Source: an uncultured Pedobacter sp.
Lineage (GTDB): Bacteria > Bacteroidota > Bacteroidia > Sphingobacteriales > Sphingobacteriaceae
DNA length: 64,000 nt
NCBI RefSeq assembly: GCF_913776295.1
Contig: NZ_CAJYOJ010000060.1
Location: forward strand, 124,001 to 188,000
Direction: 5' to 3'
The notes beneath the pieces are model-generated. The model worked only from the letters and a program-made list of their open reading frames with translations, made no database searches and was not told the DNA's origin. This document shows, piece after piece, positions 36,611 to 46,281 of this stretch. The position numbers and the translations under genes are program-made. How positions within the stretch are numbered: position 1 is the stretch's first letter; each line of letters starts with the position of its first letter.

Positions 36611-36720
36611 GTTTATATCTCCAGATAACACCTATTATCCGGTCAGGAATTGGCACCTTCTCTTTCTGAGGGTTGCCAGTGGGTCGTGGAGCCAGTCTCT
36701 CACCACTTCTTTATAAATCA
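36611..36720 (-). promoter_or_regulatory. SAM-I (S-box) riboswitch aptamer upstream of metY
   Basis: On the minus strand the conserved SAM-I core is seen: GTGGTGAGAGACTGGC, then CCACTGGCAACC, then GGTGCCAATTCC. The P1 stem can be formed by TTATA near 36712 and TATAA near 36614, and P4 by CCGGATAA and TTATCTGG. It lies about 264 nt upstream of metY, the first gene of the methionine operon. It is probably an OFF switch, repressing at high SAM. No terminator stem with a T-run was found just behind it, so the mechanism may be translational or act through the small ORF. Confidence 0.85.
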
Positions 36721-36944
36721 ACCTCTGAAGATTGACTTTTATTTAGCTTATCACCAAATAATATTTCAAATGTCTGAATTTATTTTTAATACACAAAATA
36801 AAATTTTGAATTTTAAGCAATTAATTAAAAATGAGCTATTTAAATTACAGAAACAAATCATCAGCTAAAACAGTTGGGGATGTTTCGCACTAAATAAAAT
36901 TACAACAACCGGTCTTTATTCAGGGATGAAGACAATAAAACCTC

Positions 36945-38060
36945 TTATCCTAACGCCTGCGCTAAATCTGCTATGATATCATCCGCGTGTTCCAACCCTA
37001 CAGAAATCCGGAGTAAGTTTTTTGGTGTTTTACTGTCAGGACCTTCTACTGAATAACGGTGTTCAATCAAACTTTCTACGCCGCCCAAACTGGTTGCCTG
37101 CGCAAATAATTTAACTTTGTTGACCATTTCATGCGCTGCTTCAACACCACCTTTAACCAGAAACGACATCATGCCGCCAAAATCTTTCATCTGTTTTTTG
37201 GCAATTTCGTGCTGAGGATGATCTACCAGGCCGGGATAAAAAACGGCCTCAACATTTGGGTGGTTATTTAAATAATCAGCGATAATCTTTCCATTTTCAC
37301 AATGTCCTTTCATGCGGTAGGCAAGGGTTTTTATGCTTCTACTTAATAAAAAGCAATCAAAAGGAGATGGCACTGCACCACCGGTTTGCTGAATATTTCT
37401 GATCTTCTCCCACAGCTCGTCTTTTTTCGCAGTTACCAAAATTCCGCCAAGCACATCGCTATGGCCGCCCAGATATTTCGTACTGCTATGCATTACCATA
37501 TCAGCTCCCAATAGAATCGGATTTTGTAAAACAGGTGAAGCAAAGGTGCTATCGCAAACCAGTGTGATATTTTCCGCCTTTGCGATTTTGGCAATTTCCT
37601 CAATATCCGTAATCTTTAATAGCGGGTTGGATGGCGTTTCAATCCAGATCAGTTTAGTATGGGGTTTTATGGCCGATCTGATGAGGTTCAAATCAGTCTG
37701 GTCAATAAAATCAAATTCCAAACTATCATTAAAAATCGTTAGTAGCTGTTTTTTAATGCCCCAGTACATATCATCAGGCGCAATAATGTGGCTACCCGGT
37801 TTCAAAGCCTGAAACAAAGCCAGACCGCAGGTATTACCCGAAGAAAAGGCCGCCGCATCTTCGCCATATTCTAATTTGCATACAGTGTTTTCTAAAGCAG
37901 ACCGGTTAGGATTGCTTACCCTGCTATACATATGCCCGCCAGGATAACCACCATCCTCGCCACGAAAAAAAGTGGTAGATAAACTGATCGGTGGTGTAAC
38001 GTCACCAGTATTGATTTTTACAAGATTAGCGGCGTGAATAGCAAGGGTTTCTGGTTTCAT
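36945..38060 (-). CDS. Trans-sulfuration PLP enzyme (cystathionine gamma-synthase/lyase family)
   Basis: A 371-residue PLP enzyme of the Cys/Met metabolism family, with Lys195 in HSSTKYLGGHSDVLGG, ITLVCDSTFASPVLQNP (Asp of the cofactor site) and SLGGVESLIEHRYSVEGP near the C-terminus. It could be cystathionine gamma-synthase (metB), gamma-lyase or beta-lyase; the sequence alone does not decide. It is transcribed in the same direction as the metY operon but separated by 597 bp, so has its own promoter. It has no riboswitch of its own that I can see. Confidence 0.87.
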   Translation of the reverse strand: MKPETLAIHAANLVKINTGDVTPPISLSTTFFRGEDGGYPGGHMYSRVSNPNRSALENTVCKLEYGEDAAAFSSGNTCGLALFQALKPGSHIIAPDDMYWGIKKQLLTIFNDSLEFDFIDQTDLNLIRSAIKPHTKLIWIETPSNPLLKITDIEEIAKIAKAENITLVCDSTFASPVLQNPILLGADMVMHSSTKYLGGHSDVLGGILVTAKKDELWEKIRNIQQTGGAVPSPFDCFLLSRSIKTLAYRMKGHCENGKIIADYLNNHPNVEAVFYPGLVDHPQHEIAKKQMKDFGGMMSFLVKGGVEAAHEMVNKVKLFAQATSLGGVESLIEHRYSVEGPDSKTPKNLLRISVGLEHADDIIADLAQALG

Positions 38061-38183
38061 GATAATTGATTTTGATCGAACTGATATAGCGGCGCAATTT
38101 AGTAATTTGCTGCAAATTTACCGCGCATAATGGTTTTGGCAAGATTTATGTAACAAGTTTGAGGAAATTTAAATTACACAAAA

Positions 38184-38678
38184 ATGAAAAGATTATTTAT
38201 AGCTATCGCCATAGCATGTTCTACTTTAGTAATGTTACAAAGCTGTAATACGGCAAAACGGGTAACTGCAGGTGTAACCGGTAGCAGAGGTACCGTTGTA
38301 CGCGAATGGGTAGTAACGAACGTTGCTTTGGAAGGATTACCTGATGGCGCTGTTCAGGGCTTATTTGGAGAAAAGTCTTACAAATGTTTTGAGGGAAGCA
38401 CATGGAATTTAACCAATAGTGGAAACGGTTCCTATACTTTACCGGCATCGAGCGCTTGTGGTTCGGTAATGCAAACGATTTTCTGGTCGGCCGCACCAAA
38501 AGATCAAACCTTCCAGTTTAAAAAAATATACGAGGGTGATAAAGCTAAAAATGTTACTGAAGGTTATCGTTTAGTGTTAACTGAACTTTCAAGCACACAA
38601 ATGGTGTTGAAATCACCAATCGAGTTCGGAGGCAGAACTGCAAATATTATTTTAACATTTGCACCTGCTGGGAGATAA
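38184..38678 (+). CDS. Lipocalin-like lipoprotein
   Basis: A 164-residue protein with a lipobox signal (LVMLQSCNTAK). The mature protein begins at a Gly/Arg-rich segment, then VREWVVTNVALEGLPDGAVQ and a GSTWNL motif, and ends with strands such as LVLTELSSTQMVLKSPIEF typical of a small lipocalin-fold family in Bacteroidota. It is monocistronic, with a strong terminator 25 bp after the stop. Function unknown. Confidence 0.78.
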   Translation: MKRLFIAIAIACSTLVMLQSCNTAKRVTAGVTGSRGTVVREWVVTNVALEGLPDGAVQGLFGEKSYKCFEGSTWNLTNSGNGSYTLPASSACGSVMQTIFWSAAPKDQTFQFKKIYEGDKAKNVTEGYRLVLTELSSTQMVLKSPIEFGGRTANIILTFAPAGR

Positions 38679-38703
38679 TATCCATATTGAAAAACATACC
38701 CGG

Positions 38704-38731
38704 AGCACCTCTAAAAAAGAGGTGCTTTTTT
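38704..38731 (+). terminator. Rho-independent terminator
   Basis: AGCACCTCT-AAAAA-AGAGGTGCT followed by TTTTT: a perfect 9 bp stem and U-tract just after the lipoprotein gene. Confidence 0.9.
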
Positions 38732-39075
38732 ATTTGGACATATTTGCCGCGGAAATACATCTACACCGATGTTTAACAGCTACTTTTATGTAAGGCATTT
38801 AAAAACAGTTGTTTTTTTAGCATCAGTATTAATTTATTTGATTTTAGCCATGTGAACACTGTTTTCTAAGATGTCCTTTCCATGTCTTTCCTGTTTCCGT
38901 GGCTGATATGATGATGCTTTACTAATTCTTTAACCGGATACAAAACAAATCTGTGTGGAGTCCTGTGCATCTGTGCTTATTTAATATTATTCCATTTCCA
39001 TAAAACACGGTTTGTTACAAGAAAATGATTTTCAAATCGGCTCAATATTGTATTTTTGTTCAAAATTAATCAGGA
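38732..39075. other. Non-coding region ahead of mqnE
   Basis: I see no gene here. TATTTTTG at 39051-39058 resembles the -7 box of the mqnE promoter, but no good -33 element is at the right distance. Confidence 0.5.
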
Positions 39076-40272
39076 ATGAATACAACTGAACAAGTTGAAA
39101 AAATATTAGCTGATACCAATTTATCAACTGAACTACAAAACATCGCACACAAAGTTCTTCATAAAGAGCGGATTACCCCTGACGAAGGTGTGTACTTATA
39201 CGAACATGCAGAATTGGGTTATCTTGGTGTGCTGGCCAATTTTATCCGGGAAGAGAGACATGGTGATAAAACCTATTTTAACCGCAACTTTCATCTCGAG
39301 CCGACCAATCTTTGTGTTTACGATTGCAAATTCTGTTCGTACTCCCGTTTAATCAAGCAAAAAGAAGAAGGCTGGGCCTTAACAATGGAGCAAATGCTGG
39401 ATATTGTTAAAAAATATGATGGCGAACCGGTAACGGAAGTGCACATTGTAGGCGGAGTACTTCCTCAGTATGATGTGGCATTTTATTCGGCACTGTTCAC
39501 TGCTATTAAACAACACCGTCCGGATTTACATGTTAAAGCATTAACCCCTGTAGAGTATCATTATATTTTCAAAAAGGCCAAAATCGATTACGCAACAGGG
39601 ATGCGTTTGATGAAAGAGGCAGGCCTGGAATCAATACCGGGGGGTGGAGCAGAGATTTTCCATCCAGAAATCAGGGAACAAATTGCCAAGGATAAATGTA
39701 CCGGTCAGCAATGGTTGGATATCCACGAAGAGTGGCACAAGCTGGGCATGCGCAGTAATGCGACCATGCTGTATGGCCATATTGAACAATATTGGCACCG
39801 CGTAGACCATATGGAAAAACTGCGCCAACTGCAGGACCGTACAGGTGGATTCCAAACTTTTATTCCCTTAAAGTTCAGAAATCAGCATAACCAGATGAGT
39901 AATGTACCTGAATCTTCAGTAATTGAAGATTTAAGAAATTATGCCATTGCCCGTATTTATATGGATAATTTCGATCACATTAAAGCTTACTGGGCCATGA
40001 TCAGTCGCGAAACGGCACAGTTATCCTTAAATTATGGCGTTGACGATATTGACGGCACGTTGGATGATACCACGAAAATTTACTCAATGGCTGGAGCAGA
40101 AGAACAAAATCCGGCAATGAGTACCAAACAGTTGGTTAATCTGATTAAACAGGTAGGCAGAAAAGCGATAGAACGCGATACGCTATACAATGTGGTTACG
40201 GATTTTGAAAACGTCGTTTTCGAAGAAGAGCAGAAACCGCAGTATTATAAATTACCGGTGGTGAATTCATGA
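39076..40272 (+). CDS. mqnE: Aminofutalosine synthase MqnE
   Basis: A 398-residue radical SAM enzyme that joins a chorismate-derived enolpyruvyl benzoate and SAM to form aminofutalosine, an early step of menaquinone synthesis in the futalosine route. The radical SAM cysteines C80-x3-C84-x2-C87 (CVYDCKFC) are intact. HIVGGVLPQYDVAFYS, ALTPVEYHY and GGGAEIFHPEIR are characteristic of MqnE and MqnC. The MqnA gene follows 0.9 kb later, with one phosphatase gene between. Confidence 0.93.
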   Translation: MNTTEQVEKILADTNLSTELQNIAHKVLHKERITPDEGVYLYEHAELGYLGVLANFIREERHGDKTYFNRNFHLEPTNLCVYDCKFCSYSRLIKQKEEGWALTMEQMLDIVKKYDGEPVTEVHIVGGVLPQYDVAFYSALFTAIKQHRPDLHVKALTPVEYHYIFKKAKIDYATGMRLMKEAGLESIPGGGAEIFHPEIREQIAKDKCTGQQWLDIHEEWHKLGMRSNATMLYGHIEQYWHRVDHMEKLRQLQDRTGGFQTFIPLKFRNQHNQMSNVPESSVIEDLRNYAIARIYMDNFDHIKAYWAMISRETAQLSLNYGVDDIDGTLDDTTKIYSMAGAEEQNPAMSTKQLVNLIKQVGRKAIERDTLYNVVTDFENVVFEEEQKPQYYKLPVVNS

Positions 40273-40368
40273 TTTGGATGATAGCGTGAGTAAAGAGACG
40301 AGCGAGGATTCTGAGCGTTAACTTTAACATTCAATCACTCCACATTCACTCATTCGATAACTTAGTAA

Positions 40369-40992
40369 ATGAAAGAAATATACATCATACGCCACGGCGA
40401 AACAGAACTCAACAGACAGGGCATAGTACAGGGCAGGGGTATAAATTCTGACTTAAATGATTTAGGCCGGGCCCAGGCAGAAGCTTTTTATCAAAAATAT
40501 AAAAATGTTCCTTTTGATAAAATTTACACGTCTGATCTAAAACGTACCTGGCAAACCGTGCAAAAGTTTATCGATGCGGGATTGCCCTGGGAAAGGCTTT
40601 CGGGATTAGATGAGTTAGCCTGGGGGATATGGGAAGGAAAACCGAATACCGAGGACGCACGTGAGGCTTTCCGGGAAATGTTACAAAGCTGGGAAAATGG
40701 AGATTATACTGCTCATTTTGATGGTGGCGAAAGTGTTCAGGACGTTTATGAACGGTTGAAACAACCCATGGAAGTTTTAATGACCCGCCCTGAAGAAACA
40801 ACGGTACTGCTTTGCATGCACGGCAGGGCCATGCGTGTTTTCTTGTGTTTGTTACTGGGTAAACCATTAAGCGAAATGACCGAGTTCCCACATCAGAATA
40901 CCGTGCTCTATAAAATGGGATTCGAGAACGGGCAATTTAGCGTTCTTGAGTTCAACAGTGCCGTTCATTTAGAAGGTTTAGAAATGGGATAA
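40369..40992 (+). CDS. Histidine phosphatase family protein
   Basis: A 207-residue protein of the branch-2 phosphoglycerate mutase-like fold. The catalytic RHG motif (IRHGETELNRQG) is at the N-terminus, and the second His is in LLCMHGRAMRV. Its likely reaction is phosphomonoester hydrolysis; the substrate is not clear. It lies between mqnE and mqnA, but it has no established role in menaquinone synthesis, so the linkage may be incidental. Confidence 0.85.
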   Translation: MKEIYIIRHGETELNRQGIVQGRGINSDLNDLGRAQAEAFYQKYKNVPFDKIYTSDLKRTWQTVQKFIDAGLPWERLSGLDELAWGIWEGKPNTEDAREAFREMLQSWENGDYTAHFDGGESVQDVYERLKQPMEVLMTRPEETTVLLCMHGRAMRVFLCLLLGKPLSEMTEFPHQNTVLYKMGFENGQFSVLEFNSAVHLEGLEMG

Positions 40993-41048
40993 CCCAACGT
41001 AAATAAACGGCTTAAGTTCTAGTCGCGAAACAAATCACACAACATGTT

Positions 41049-41091
41049 TTGTCATTCTAAACTTCCGGCCGCTCGGACGGGTGTTTCAGGA
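41049..41091. repeat. Dispersed repeat, related to 46533-46579
   Basis: gtcattctaaacttccggcc ... cggacgggtgtttcagg resembles, in inverted orientation, the repeat at 46533-46579. Both lie in gaps between genes. Confidence 0.6.
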
Positions 41092-41199
41092 CCTAATGAT
41101 TAATAGAATTTTATGATGGTTCCTGGAGACACGAGCCAAAGCGAGTCAATAATTGAATAACACGCTTTTCGCCAAACGCGGGGCGCAAAATATAACACC

Positions 41200-41925
41200 T
41201 TGAATAAGATTAAAATATCGGCTGTTGCCTATACTAATACAAAAGCTTTTATATACGGATTAAAACATTCGGAAATTATCAATAAAATTGATTTAAGTTT
41301 AGATATTCCTTCAGATTGCGCGGCTAAAGTAATTAATGGTCAGGCAGATATCGGTTTAATGCCGGTAGCAGCGATTCCCTTAGTCCCAAATGCCAATATT
41401 GTGGCAGATTATTGTATAGGTAGTGACGGGGGCGTAAATTCTGTATTTATTTTTAGTGATGTTCCGGCCGATGAAATTAAAACACTAAGGCTGGATGCAC
41501 ACTCGCGTACATCAAATAACTTAGCTAAAGTATTGCTGAAGTTCCATTGGAAAAGAGAAGTGGCGTTTACAACTGATCCTGATGCTAAAACGGATGCTTT
41601 TGTTTTGATCGGCGATCGGACTTTTGGTAAAAAAGATGATTTTGCTTACGCTTACGACATGGGAGAGGAATGGAAGAATTTTACTGGTTTGCCCTTTATG
41701 TATGCCGCCTGGGTAGCCAATAAAGAGGTTTCAGCAGATTTTAAGGCCGAATTTAATGCTGCTTTAAAATTCGGTTTAGATCACAGAAAGGAAGTTTTGG
41801 CAGAATTACCAGGGTCACCAAACTTCGATCTGGAAGACTATCTGTATCACAAACTTCAATTTGAAGTAACTGAGGATAGGAAAAAGGCTTTGAAGCTATT
41901 TTTGGGATATATAGAACAGCTATAG
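41200..41925 (+). CDS. mqnA: Chorismate dehydratase MqnA
   Basis: A 241-residue periplasmic-binding-like fold enzyme that converts chorismate to 3-enolpyruvyl-benzoate, the first step of the futalosine pathway. ISAVAYTNTKAFIYGL, ADIGLMPVAAIP and LRLDAHSRTSNNLAKVLL match the family. I place the start at the TTG at 41200 because the conserved N-terminus (NKIKISAV) follows directly and there is no in-frame ATG nearby. Works with MqnE encoded just upstream. Confidence 0.9.
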   Translation: MNKIKISAVAYTNTKAFIYGLKHSEIINKIDLSLDIPSDCAAKVINGQADIGLMPVAAIPLVPNANIVADYCIGSDGGVNSVFIFSDVPADEIKTLRLDAHSRTSNNLAKVLLKFHWKREVAFTTDPDAKTDAFVLIGDRTFGKKDDFAYAYDMGEEWKNFTGLPFMYAAWVANKEVSADFKAEFNAALKFGLDHRKEVLAELPGSPNFDLEDYLYHKLQFEVTEDRKKALKLFLGYIEQL

Positions 41926-41943
41926 CGTACTGTTTCTGTAGAT

Positions 41944-42033
41944 TCGTCATTCCCAACTTGATCCGATGTCTATCGGATGGAAATCCTACTGCATTTAAAG
42001 GCTTTAAGATTCCCGCCTTCGCGGGAATGACGA
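41944..42033. repeat. Palindromic MITE-like element with 11 bp terminal inverted repeats
   Basis: TCGTCATTCCC at 41944-41954 and GGGAATGACGA at 42023-42033 form perfect terminal inverted repeats. Inside lie ATCCGAT-GTCT-ATCGGAT and ATTCCCGC-CTTC-GCGGGAAT (42009-42028) hairpins. It is 90 bp long, lies between mqnA and the HPF gene, and resembles the dispersed repeats I associate with this family. Confidence 0.8.
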
Positions 42034-42044
42034 TAGAAATTTGA

Positions 42045-42359
42045 TTAGTGGGCCTTCATTTTTCCAGCCACTTTTTCCAATGCACTTTTTAATTTTGTTA
42101 AGGCGCCTGTAATGGCTAAATCGTAAGTATTACCCAGGTTGGTAACCGCTATCGGATCTTTTCCGGTTATTCTGGCCTCTAACAAACATCTTTTATCATC
42201 CAAACCATCTTTGCTGCCATTCTCATCAGAAAGATGAACTTCCAGGCGGGTAATTAAGTCACTAAATCTACTTAGGCCTTCGTTTAATTGGTTATTGATT
42301 TTTTCTTCGTATTCCTGGTGTATCGTTAAGTTTTTGTCGGTGTTGAGTTGGATCGTCAT
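42045..42359 (-). CDS. HPF/RaiA-like ribosome-associated protein
   Basis: About 104 residues from the ATG at 42359 (residue 12 of the longest frame). The sequence (IQLNTDKNLTIHQEYEEKIN, LSRFSDLITRLEVHLSDENG and ENGSKDGLDDKRCLLEARITG) is like the short ribosome hibernation factors of the HPF/RaiA family. They bind the small subunit and inhibit translation in stationary phase. The gene is monocistronic and convergent with the repeat element. Confidence 0.82.
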   Translation of the reverse strand: MTIQLNTDKNLTIHQEYEEKINNQLNEGLSRFSDLITRLEVHLSDENGSKDGLDDKRCLLEARITGKDPIAVTNLGNTYDLAITGALTKLKSALEKVAGKMKAH

Positions 42360-42424
42360 AATTAAAAAGTTTATACAAAGATTAACATACAAGTAGATGA
42401 TTTGTTTAGAAAGTTTAATCGGTT

Positions 42425-42809
42425 AATCGTATAAATTGGTTAACTGTAACACGGATTGGATGATCATACAACAGGTTTGGAACAGCCCATTGTGCCTAAA
42501 CCTGGTAGGAGCGGACACGGAGTGTAACGAAGTAAAGCGGATAACAGGGCTACACAGCCCGAAATGCACAGAACCTTTCATTCCAAAAAATGGTTAACTG
42601 TTTTAATCGTATAAACTGGTTAACTGTAGCTCGGATTGGATGATCATACAACAGGATTAGAAAAGCCCAGTGTATCTAAACGTGGTAGGAGCGGGCACGG
42701 AGTGTAACGAAGTAAAGCGGATAACAGGGCTATACAGCCCGAGATGCACAGAACCCTTCATTTCCACAAAAGGGTTAACTGTTTTAATCGTATAAATTGG
42801 TTAACTCTG
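42425..42809. repeat. Tandem repeat of 180 bp (two full copies and a 24 bp third)
   Basis: The unit begins aatcgtataaaytggttaac and recurs at 42425, 42605 and 42786, with steps of 180 and 181 bp. The copies differ at about a dozen positions. Each contains ggtaggagcgg, gtgtaacgaagtaaagcgg and gggctayacagcccga, the last a small hairpin. It shares a core with the element near 55925. Confidence 0.85.
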
Positions 42810-42874
42810 ATATCCTACAAGTAATCAATTTAAACAGTTAAACAACCAATTTTTTTAACTTTTCAACAAAACAG

Positions 42875-42903
42875 TTGTAAAATGCTTATTCGTGTTATCT
42901 TTA
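42875..42903 (+). promoter_or_regulatory. Promoter ahead of mutS
   Basis: TTG at 42875-42877 and TATCTTTA at 42896-42903, spaced by 18 bp, fit the Bacteroidota consensus (last base of the -7 box differs). The predicted start site near 42909 is just upstream of the TTG start codon at 42929. Confidence 0.5.
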
Positions 42904-42928
42904 TGGCTTTTGTAAATTCATTTCAGTT

Positions 42929-45541
42929 TTGGCTAAAGACACAAATAAAGAAACCCCGTTAATGCAGCAATACAACGCGATAAAGGCGAAGTATCCGGGT
43001 GCACTTTTACTATTTAGGGTTGGCGATTTTTATGAAACCTTTGGCGAAGATGCCATTAAAACGGCGCAGATTTTAGGCATTGTATTAACCAGAAGAGGTA
43101 CTGGTCCCAATGGTGGCGCCTTAGAACTGGCCGGTTTTCCGCACCACTCTTTAGATAATTACTTATCCAAGCTGGTACGTGCCGGGCAACGCGTAGCCAT
43201 CTGCGATCAGCTTGAAGACCCTAAATCAACCAAAACCATTGTTAAGCGCGGTGTAACAGAGCTGGTTACCCCTGGCGTGGCTTATGGCGACAATATTGTA
43301 AGCCAGAAGTCTAACAATTTCCTGGCTGCTGTTTTCTTTGATAAAACGCATCTGGGTGTTTCATTTTTAGATATTTCAACAGGCGAATTTTTAATTGCTC
43401 AGGGTAACAGCGACTATATTGATAAACTTTTGCAAGGATTTAAACCTACAGAAGTGATCTTTCAAAAATCAAAGCGACAAGCTTTTACTGAAAACTTTGG
43501 CGATCGTTTTTACACTTTTGGCTTAGATGAATGGCCGTTTACCACTGATTTTGGAAACGAAACCCTGATGAAGCATTTTGAGGTCTCTTCGTTAAAAGGT
43601 TTCGGCATTGAGCGTTTGCAAAGTGGAATTGTGGCCGCTGGCGTGATTTTGCATTATCTGGGTGAAACTGAACACCGCAACCTGCAACATATTACTTCCA
43701 TTAGCAGAATAGAGGAAGACCGCTACATGTGGCTCGACCGCTTTACCATCCGTAATCTGGAGCTTGTGAATTCTCCTAACGACAATGCGGTAACGCTGTT
43801 CGATATTTTAGACCATACTTGCACGCCAATGGGTGCACGCTTGTTGCAAAAGTGGATCATTATGCCGTTAAAAGAATTGAAACCTATTCAGGAACGGCTG
43901 GGAATGGTGGATTACTTTGTAAAACATGAGGACTTACAGGGCGAATTTCTGAGTAATATCAAGCAGATAGGCGATCTAGAACGGTTGATATCGAAGGTCG
44001 GTTTACAAAGGGTAGGTCCAAGGGAACTGGTGGCTTTAAAACGGGCACTATATCATATCGAAGCCGTTAAAAAACTGGCAGGCGAATCTAAAAATCCTTT
44101 CCTGATTAAAATAGCCGACCAGCTAAACCCTTGTCTGGCCATAAGAGAACGGATTGAAAGAGAGTTACAGGCTGATCCTCCGGCGTTGCTGATTAAAGGA
44201 AACGTAATTGCTGATGGGGTAGATGAAGATTTAGACCGTTTACGCAAAATTGCTTTTGGCGGAAAGGATTATCTGGTTCAGATCCAGAAGCGGGAAGCAG
44301 AAGCTACAGGTATTCCATCATTAAAAATTGCCTTTAATAATGTTTTCGGTTATTATTTAGAGGTTACCCATACCCATAAAGATAAAGTGCCGGAAGGTTG
44401 GATCCGTAAACAGACTTTGGTAAATGCGGAAAGATACATTACACCAGAACTGAAAGAATACGAAGACCAGATTTTGGGTGCGGAAGAAAAAATACAGGCT
44501 ATTGAGATCCGTTTGTATAACGAACTGATGTACGAAACGGCCAGTTACATCAAACCCATCCAGCTTGATTCTTATCTGATCGCCCAGCTCGACTGTTTGT
44601 TGTGTTTTGCCCAGCTGGCGGCTAAAAATCATTATAACAAGCCAAAAGTTACCGAAAATAAAGTGCTTGATATTAAAGGTGGCCGTCATCCGGTAATTGA
44701 AAAACAGTTACCTGTTGGCACTGAATACATCACCAATGATGTATATCTTGATACAGAAAGTCAGCAGATCATCATGATTACCGGTCCCAACATGGCAGGT
44801 AAATCTGCTATTTTGCGTCAAACCGCACTGATTGTGTTAATGGCACAAATGGGATCTTTTGTTCCGGCTAAGGATGCAGAAGTTGGGATAGTAGATAAGA
44901 TTTTTACCCGGGTGGGGGCATCTGATAATATCTCTTCGGGCGAAAGTACATTCATGGTCGAAATGAACGAAACGGCAAGTATCCTGAATAATATCTCTGA
45001 TGATAGTTTGATCCTGCTTGATGAAATTGGTCGCGGAACGAGTACATATGATGGTATTTCGATTGCCTGGGCAATTGCGGAATTTCTGCATCAGCATCCA
45101 ACGGCCCGACCTAAAACCTTATTTGCTACGCACTACCATGAGCTAAACGAACTGGCCAATACCATGCCCCGCATTAAAAACTTTAATGTATCGGTAAAAG
45201 AAATGAGCAATAAGGTAATTTTCTTAAGAAAACTTATACCCGGTGGTAGTGAACATAGCTTTGGTATACATGTGGCAAAAATGGCCGGTATGCCGACAAA
45301 ATTAATAGGCCGTGCGAATGAGATTCTTAAAAAATTAGAAATAGACCGTACAGAAGGACAAAGTATAAAGGATAGCATTAAAAAAGTACAAAACCAGGCT
45401 TACCAGCTGCAAATGTTCGCCATTGATGATCCAATTTTGGTAAAAATCCGCGATACATTGAATAATCTGGATGTAAATGCGTTAACTCCTGTAGAAGCCT
45501 TGTTAAAACTGGATGAAATACAACGATTGATTAAGAACTAA
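42929..45541 (+). CDS. mutS: DNA mismatch repair protein MutS
   Basis: An 870-residue ATPase. The mismatch-binding FYETFG (Phe-x-Glu) lies in the N-terminal domain, the connector and clamp domains follow, and the Walker A motif GPNMAGKS is at residues 619-626 with [14 protein letters not shown] (Walker B and signature) after. It recognises mispairs and small loops and acts with MutL. The start is the TTG at 42929: there is no in-frame ATG upstream, the predicted transcript starts only about 20 bp before, and [16 protein letters not shown] matches the family start. Confidence 0.96.
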   Translation: MAKDTNKETPLMQQYNAIKAKYPGALLLFRVGDFYETFGEDAIKTAQILGIVLTRRGTGPNGGALELAGFPHHSLDNYLSKLVRAGQRVAICDQLEDPKSTKTIVKRGVTELVTPGVAYGDNIVSQKSNNFLAAVFFDKTHLGVSFLDISTGEFLIAQGNSDYIDKLLQGFKPTEVIFQKSKRQAFTENFGDRFYTFGLDEWPFTTDFGNETLMKHFEVSSLKGFGIERLQSGIVAAGVILHYLGETEHRNLQHITSISRIEEDRYMWLDRFTIRNLELVNSPNDNAVTLFDILDHTCTPMGARLLQKWIIMPLKELKPIQERLGMVDYFVKHEDLQGEFLSNIKQIGDLERLISKVGLQRVGPRELVALKRALYHIEAVKKLAGESKNPFLIKIADQLNPCLAIRERIERELQADPPALLIKGNVIADGVDEDLDRLRKIAFGGKDYLVQIQKREAEATGIPSLKIAFNNVFGYYLEVTHTHKDKVPEGWIRKQTLVNAERYITPELKEYEDQILGAEEKIQAIEIRLYNELMYETASYIKPIQLDSYLIAQLDCLLCFAQLAAKNHYNKPKVTENKVLDIKGGRHPVIEKQLPVGTEYITNDVYLDTESQQIIMITGPNMAGKSAILRQTALIVLMAQMGSFVPAKDAEVGIVDKIFTRVGASDNISSGESTFMVEMNETASILNNISDDSLILLDEIGRGTSTYDGISIAWAIAEFLHQHPTARPKTLFATHYHELNELANTMPRIKNFNVSVKEMSNKVIFLRKLIPGGSEHSFGIHVAKMAGMPTKLIGRANEILKKLEIDRTEGQSIKDSIKKVQNQAYQLQMFAIDDPILVKIRDTLNNLDVNALTPVEALLKLDEIQRLIKN

Positions 45542-45552
45542 TAAAGGTTTTG

Positions 45553-45638
45553 GGTGTAAGGTTTAAGGTCAAAGGTTTTAAATCTCACCACATGCAACCA
45601 ATACACAAGAAGATGGAAAGAACCTTAAACCTTACACC
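45553..45638. repeat. 17 bp inverted repeat spanning the NlpC/P60 gene start
   Basis: GGTGTAAGGTTTAAGGT (45553-45569) and ACCTTAAACCTTACACC (45622-45638) are perfect inverted copies around 52 bp. It resembles the 'aaccttaaaccttacacc' intergenic repeats known in Pedobacter-like genomes. Confidence 0.65.
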
Positions 45639-46140
45639 TTTTGCCTTCCGCGTGAAAATAAGCTTACTCTTTTTGGTCACCATCATATTCTTCCTTTCTT
45701 CCTGTGGTGCCAGAAGGTATACCGTTAAAAGCGATACAAAAGCAGCAAGAGCCGCTGACGCGATGGCACAGTTGCAAAGCAAATCGCTCTATCGTTTTAT
45801 TACCGATTGGACAGGCGTAAAATACCGTTTCGGCGGTTTAGATAAAAATGGTATTGATTGTTCCGGTTTTGCATTCTTATTGGAGAAAGAAATATATGGC
45901 GTTACCCTTCCACGTATATCACGTGAGCAAGCCAACGTGGTAAAACGTAAAGATGTGGATAACCTGAAAGAGGGGGACCTGCTGTTTTTTTCTTTTGGCG
46001 GAAATGATGTGGATCATGTAGGGGTCTACCTTAATAATGGTTTCTTCGTGCATGCAAGCACCACGAGAGGAGTAATCGTAGATGATTTGACTTTACCCGC
46101 CTATCAGCGTGTGCTGGTTAAATCGGGTTCGGTGAATTGA
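45613..46140 (+). CDS. NlpC/P60 family (C40) peptidoglycan endopeptidase lipoprotein
   Basis: About 175 residues from the ATG at 45613. The lipobox FFLSSCGA is preceded by a hydrophobic helix; a GTG at 45652 would give a compact 18-residue signal peptide and is an equally good start. The catalytic Cys is in GIDCSGFAFLLEK, and the His in DVDHVGVYL. Such enzymes cut between the D-Glu and the diamino acid of peptidoglycan stem peptides. The longest frame overlaps a dispersed inverted repeat at 45553-45638, so its early part is probably not coding. Confidence 0.88.
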   Translation: MERTLNLTPFAFRVKISLLFLVTIIFFLSSCGARRYTVKSDTKAARAADAMAQLQSKSLYRFITDWTGVKYRFGGLDKNGIDCSGFAFLLEKEIYGVTLPRISREQANVVKRKDVDNLKEGDLLFFSFGGNDVDHVGVYLNNGFFVHASTTRGVIVDDLTLPAYQRVLVKSGSVN

Positions 46141-46257
46141 TGTTTATTCTTGTCATTCTGAGGGATAATTTATTTTATAAAAATCAATATAAATGACGTA
46201 ACTAATTACTTGCCATACGGCTCAGTCTTGCCTCGGCTCGCCGCCGCCGAAGGGCTC

Positions 46258-46281
46258 TTACTTTTTGGCATCAAAAAGTAA
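46258..46281. repeat. Perfect 10 bp hairpin of a dispersed repeat
   Basis: TTACTTTTTG-GCAT-CAAAAAGTAA is a perfect inverted repeat. It resembles the 'actttttg...caaaaagtaac' repeats common between genes in Bacteroidota. Confidence 0.7.

Larger units (their letters stand above)
42393..42928. other. Intergenic region with 180 bp tandem repeat ahead of mutS
   Basis: A non-coding stretch consisting mainly of two 180 bp direct repeats and a partial third, plus the mutS promoter at its right end. No gene is seen. Confidence 0.7.

Noticed and set aside
36650..36868. 72-residue plus-strand frame
   Set aside because: It is antisense to the SAM-I riboswitch core and promoter region.
42425..42809. Repeat array as a CRISPR
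   Set aside because: The unit is 180 bp and the copies are adjacent with no unique spacers; no cas genes are present.
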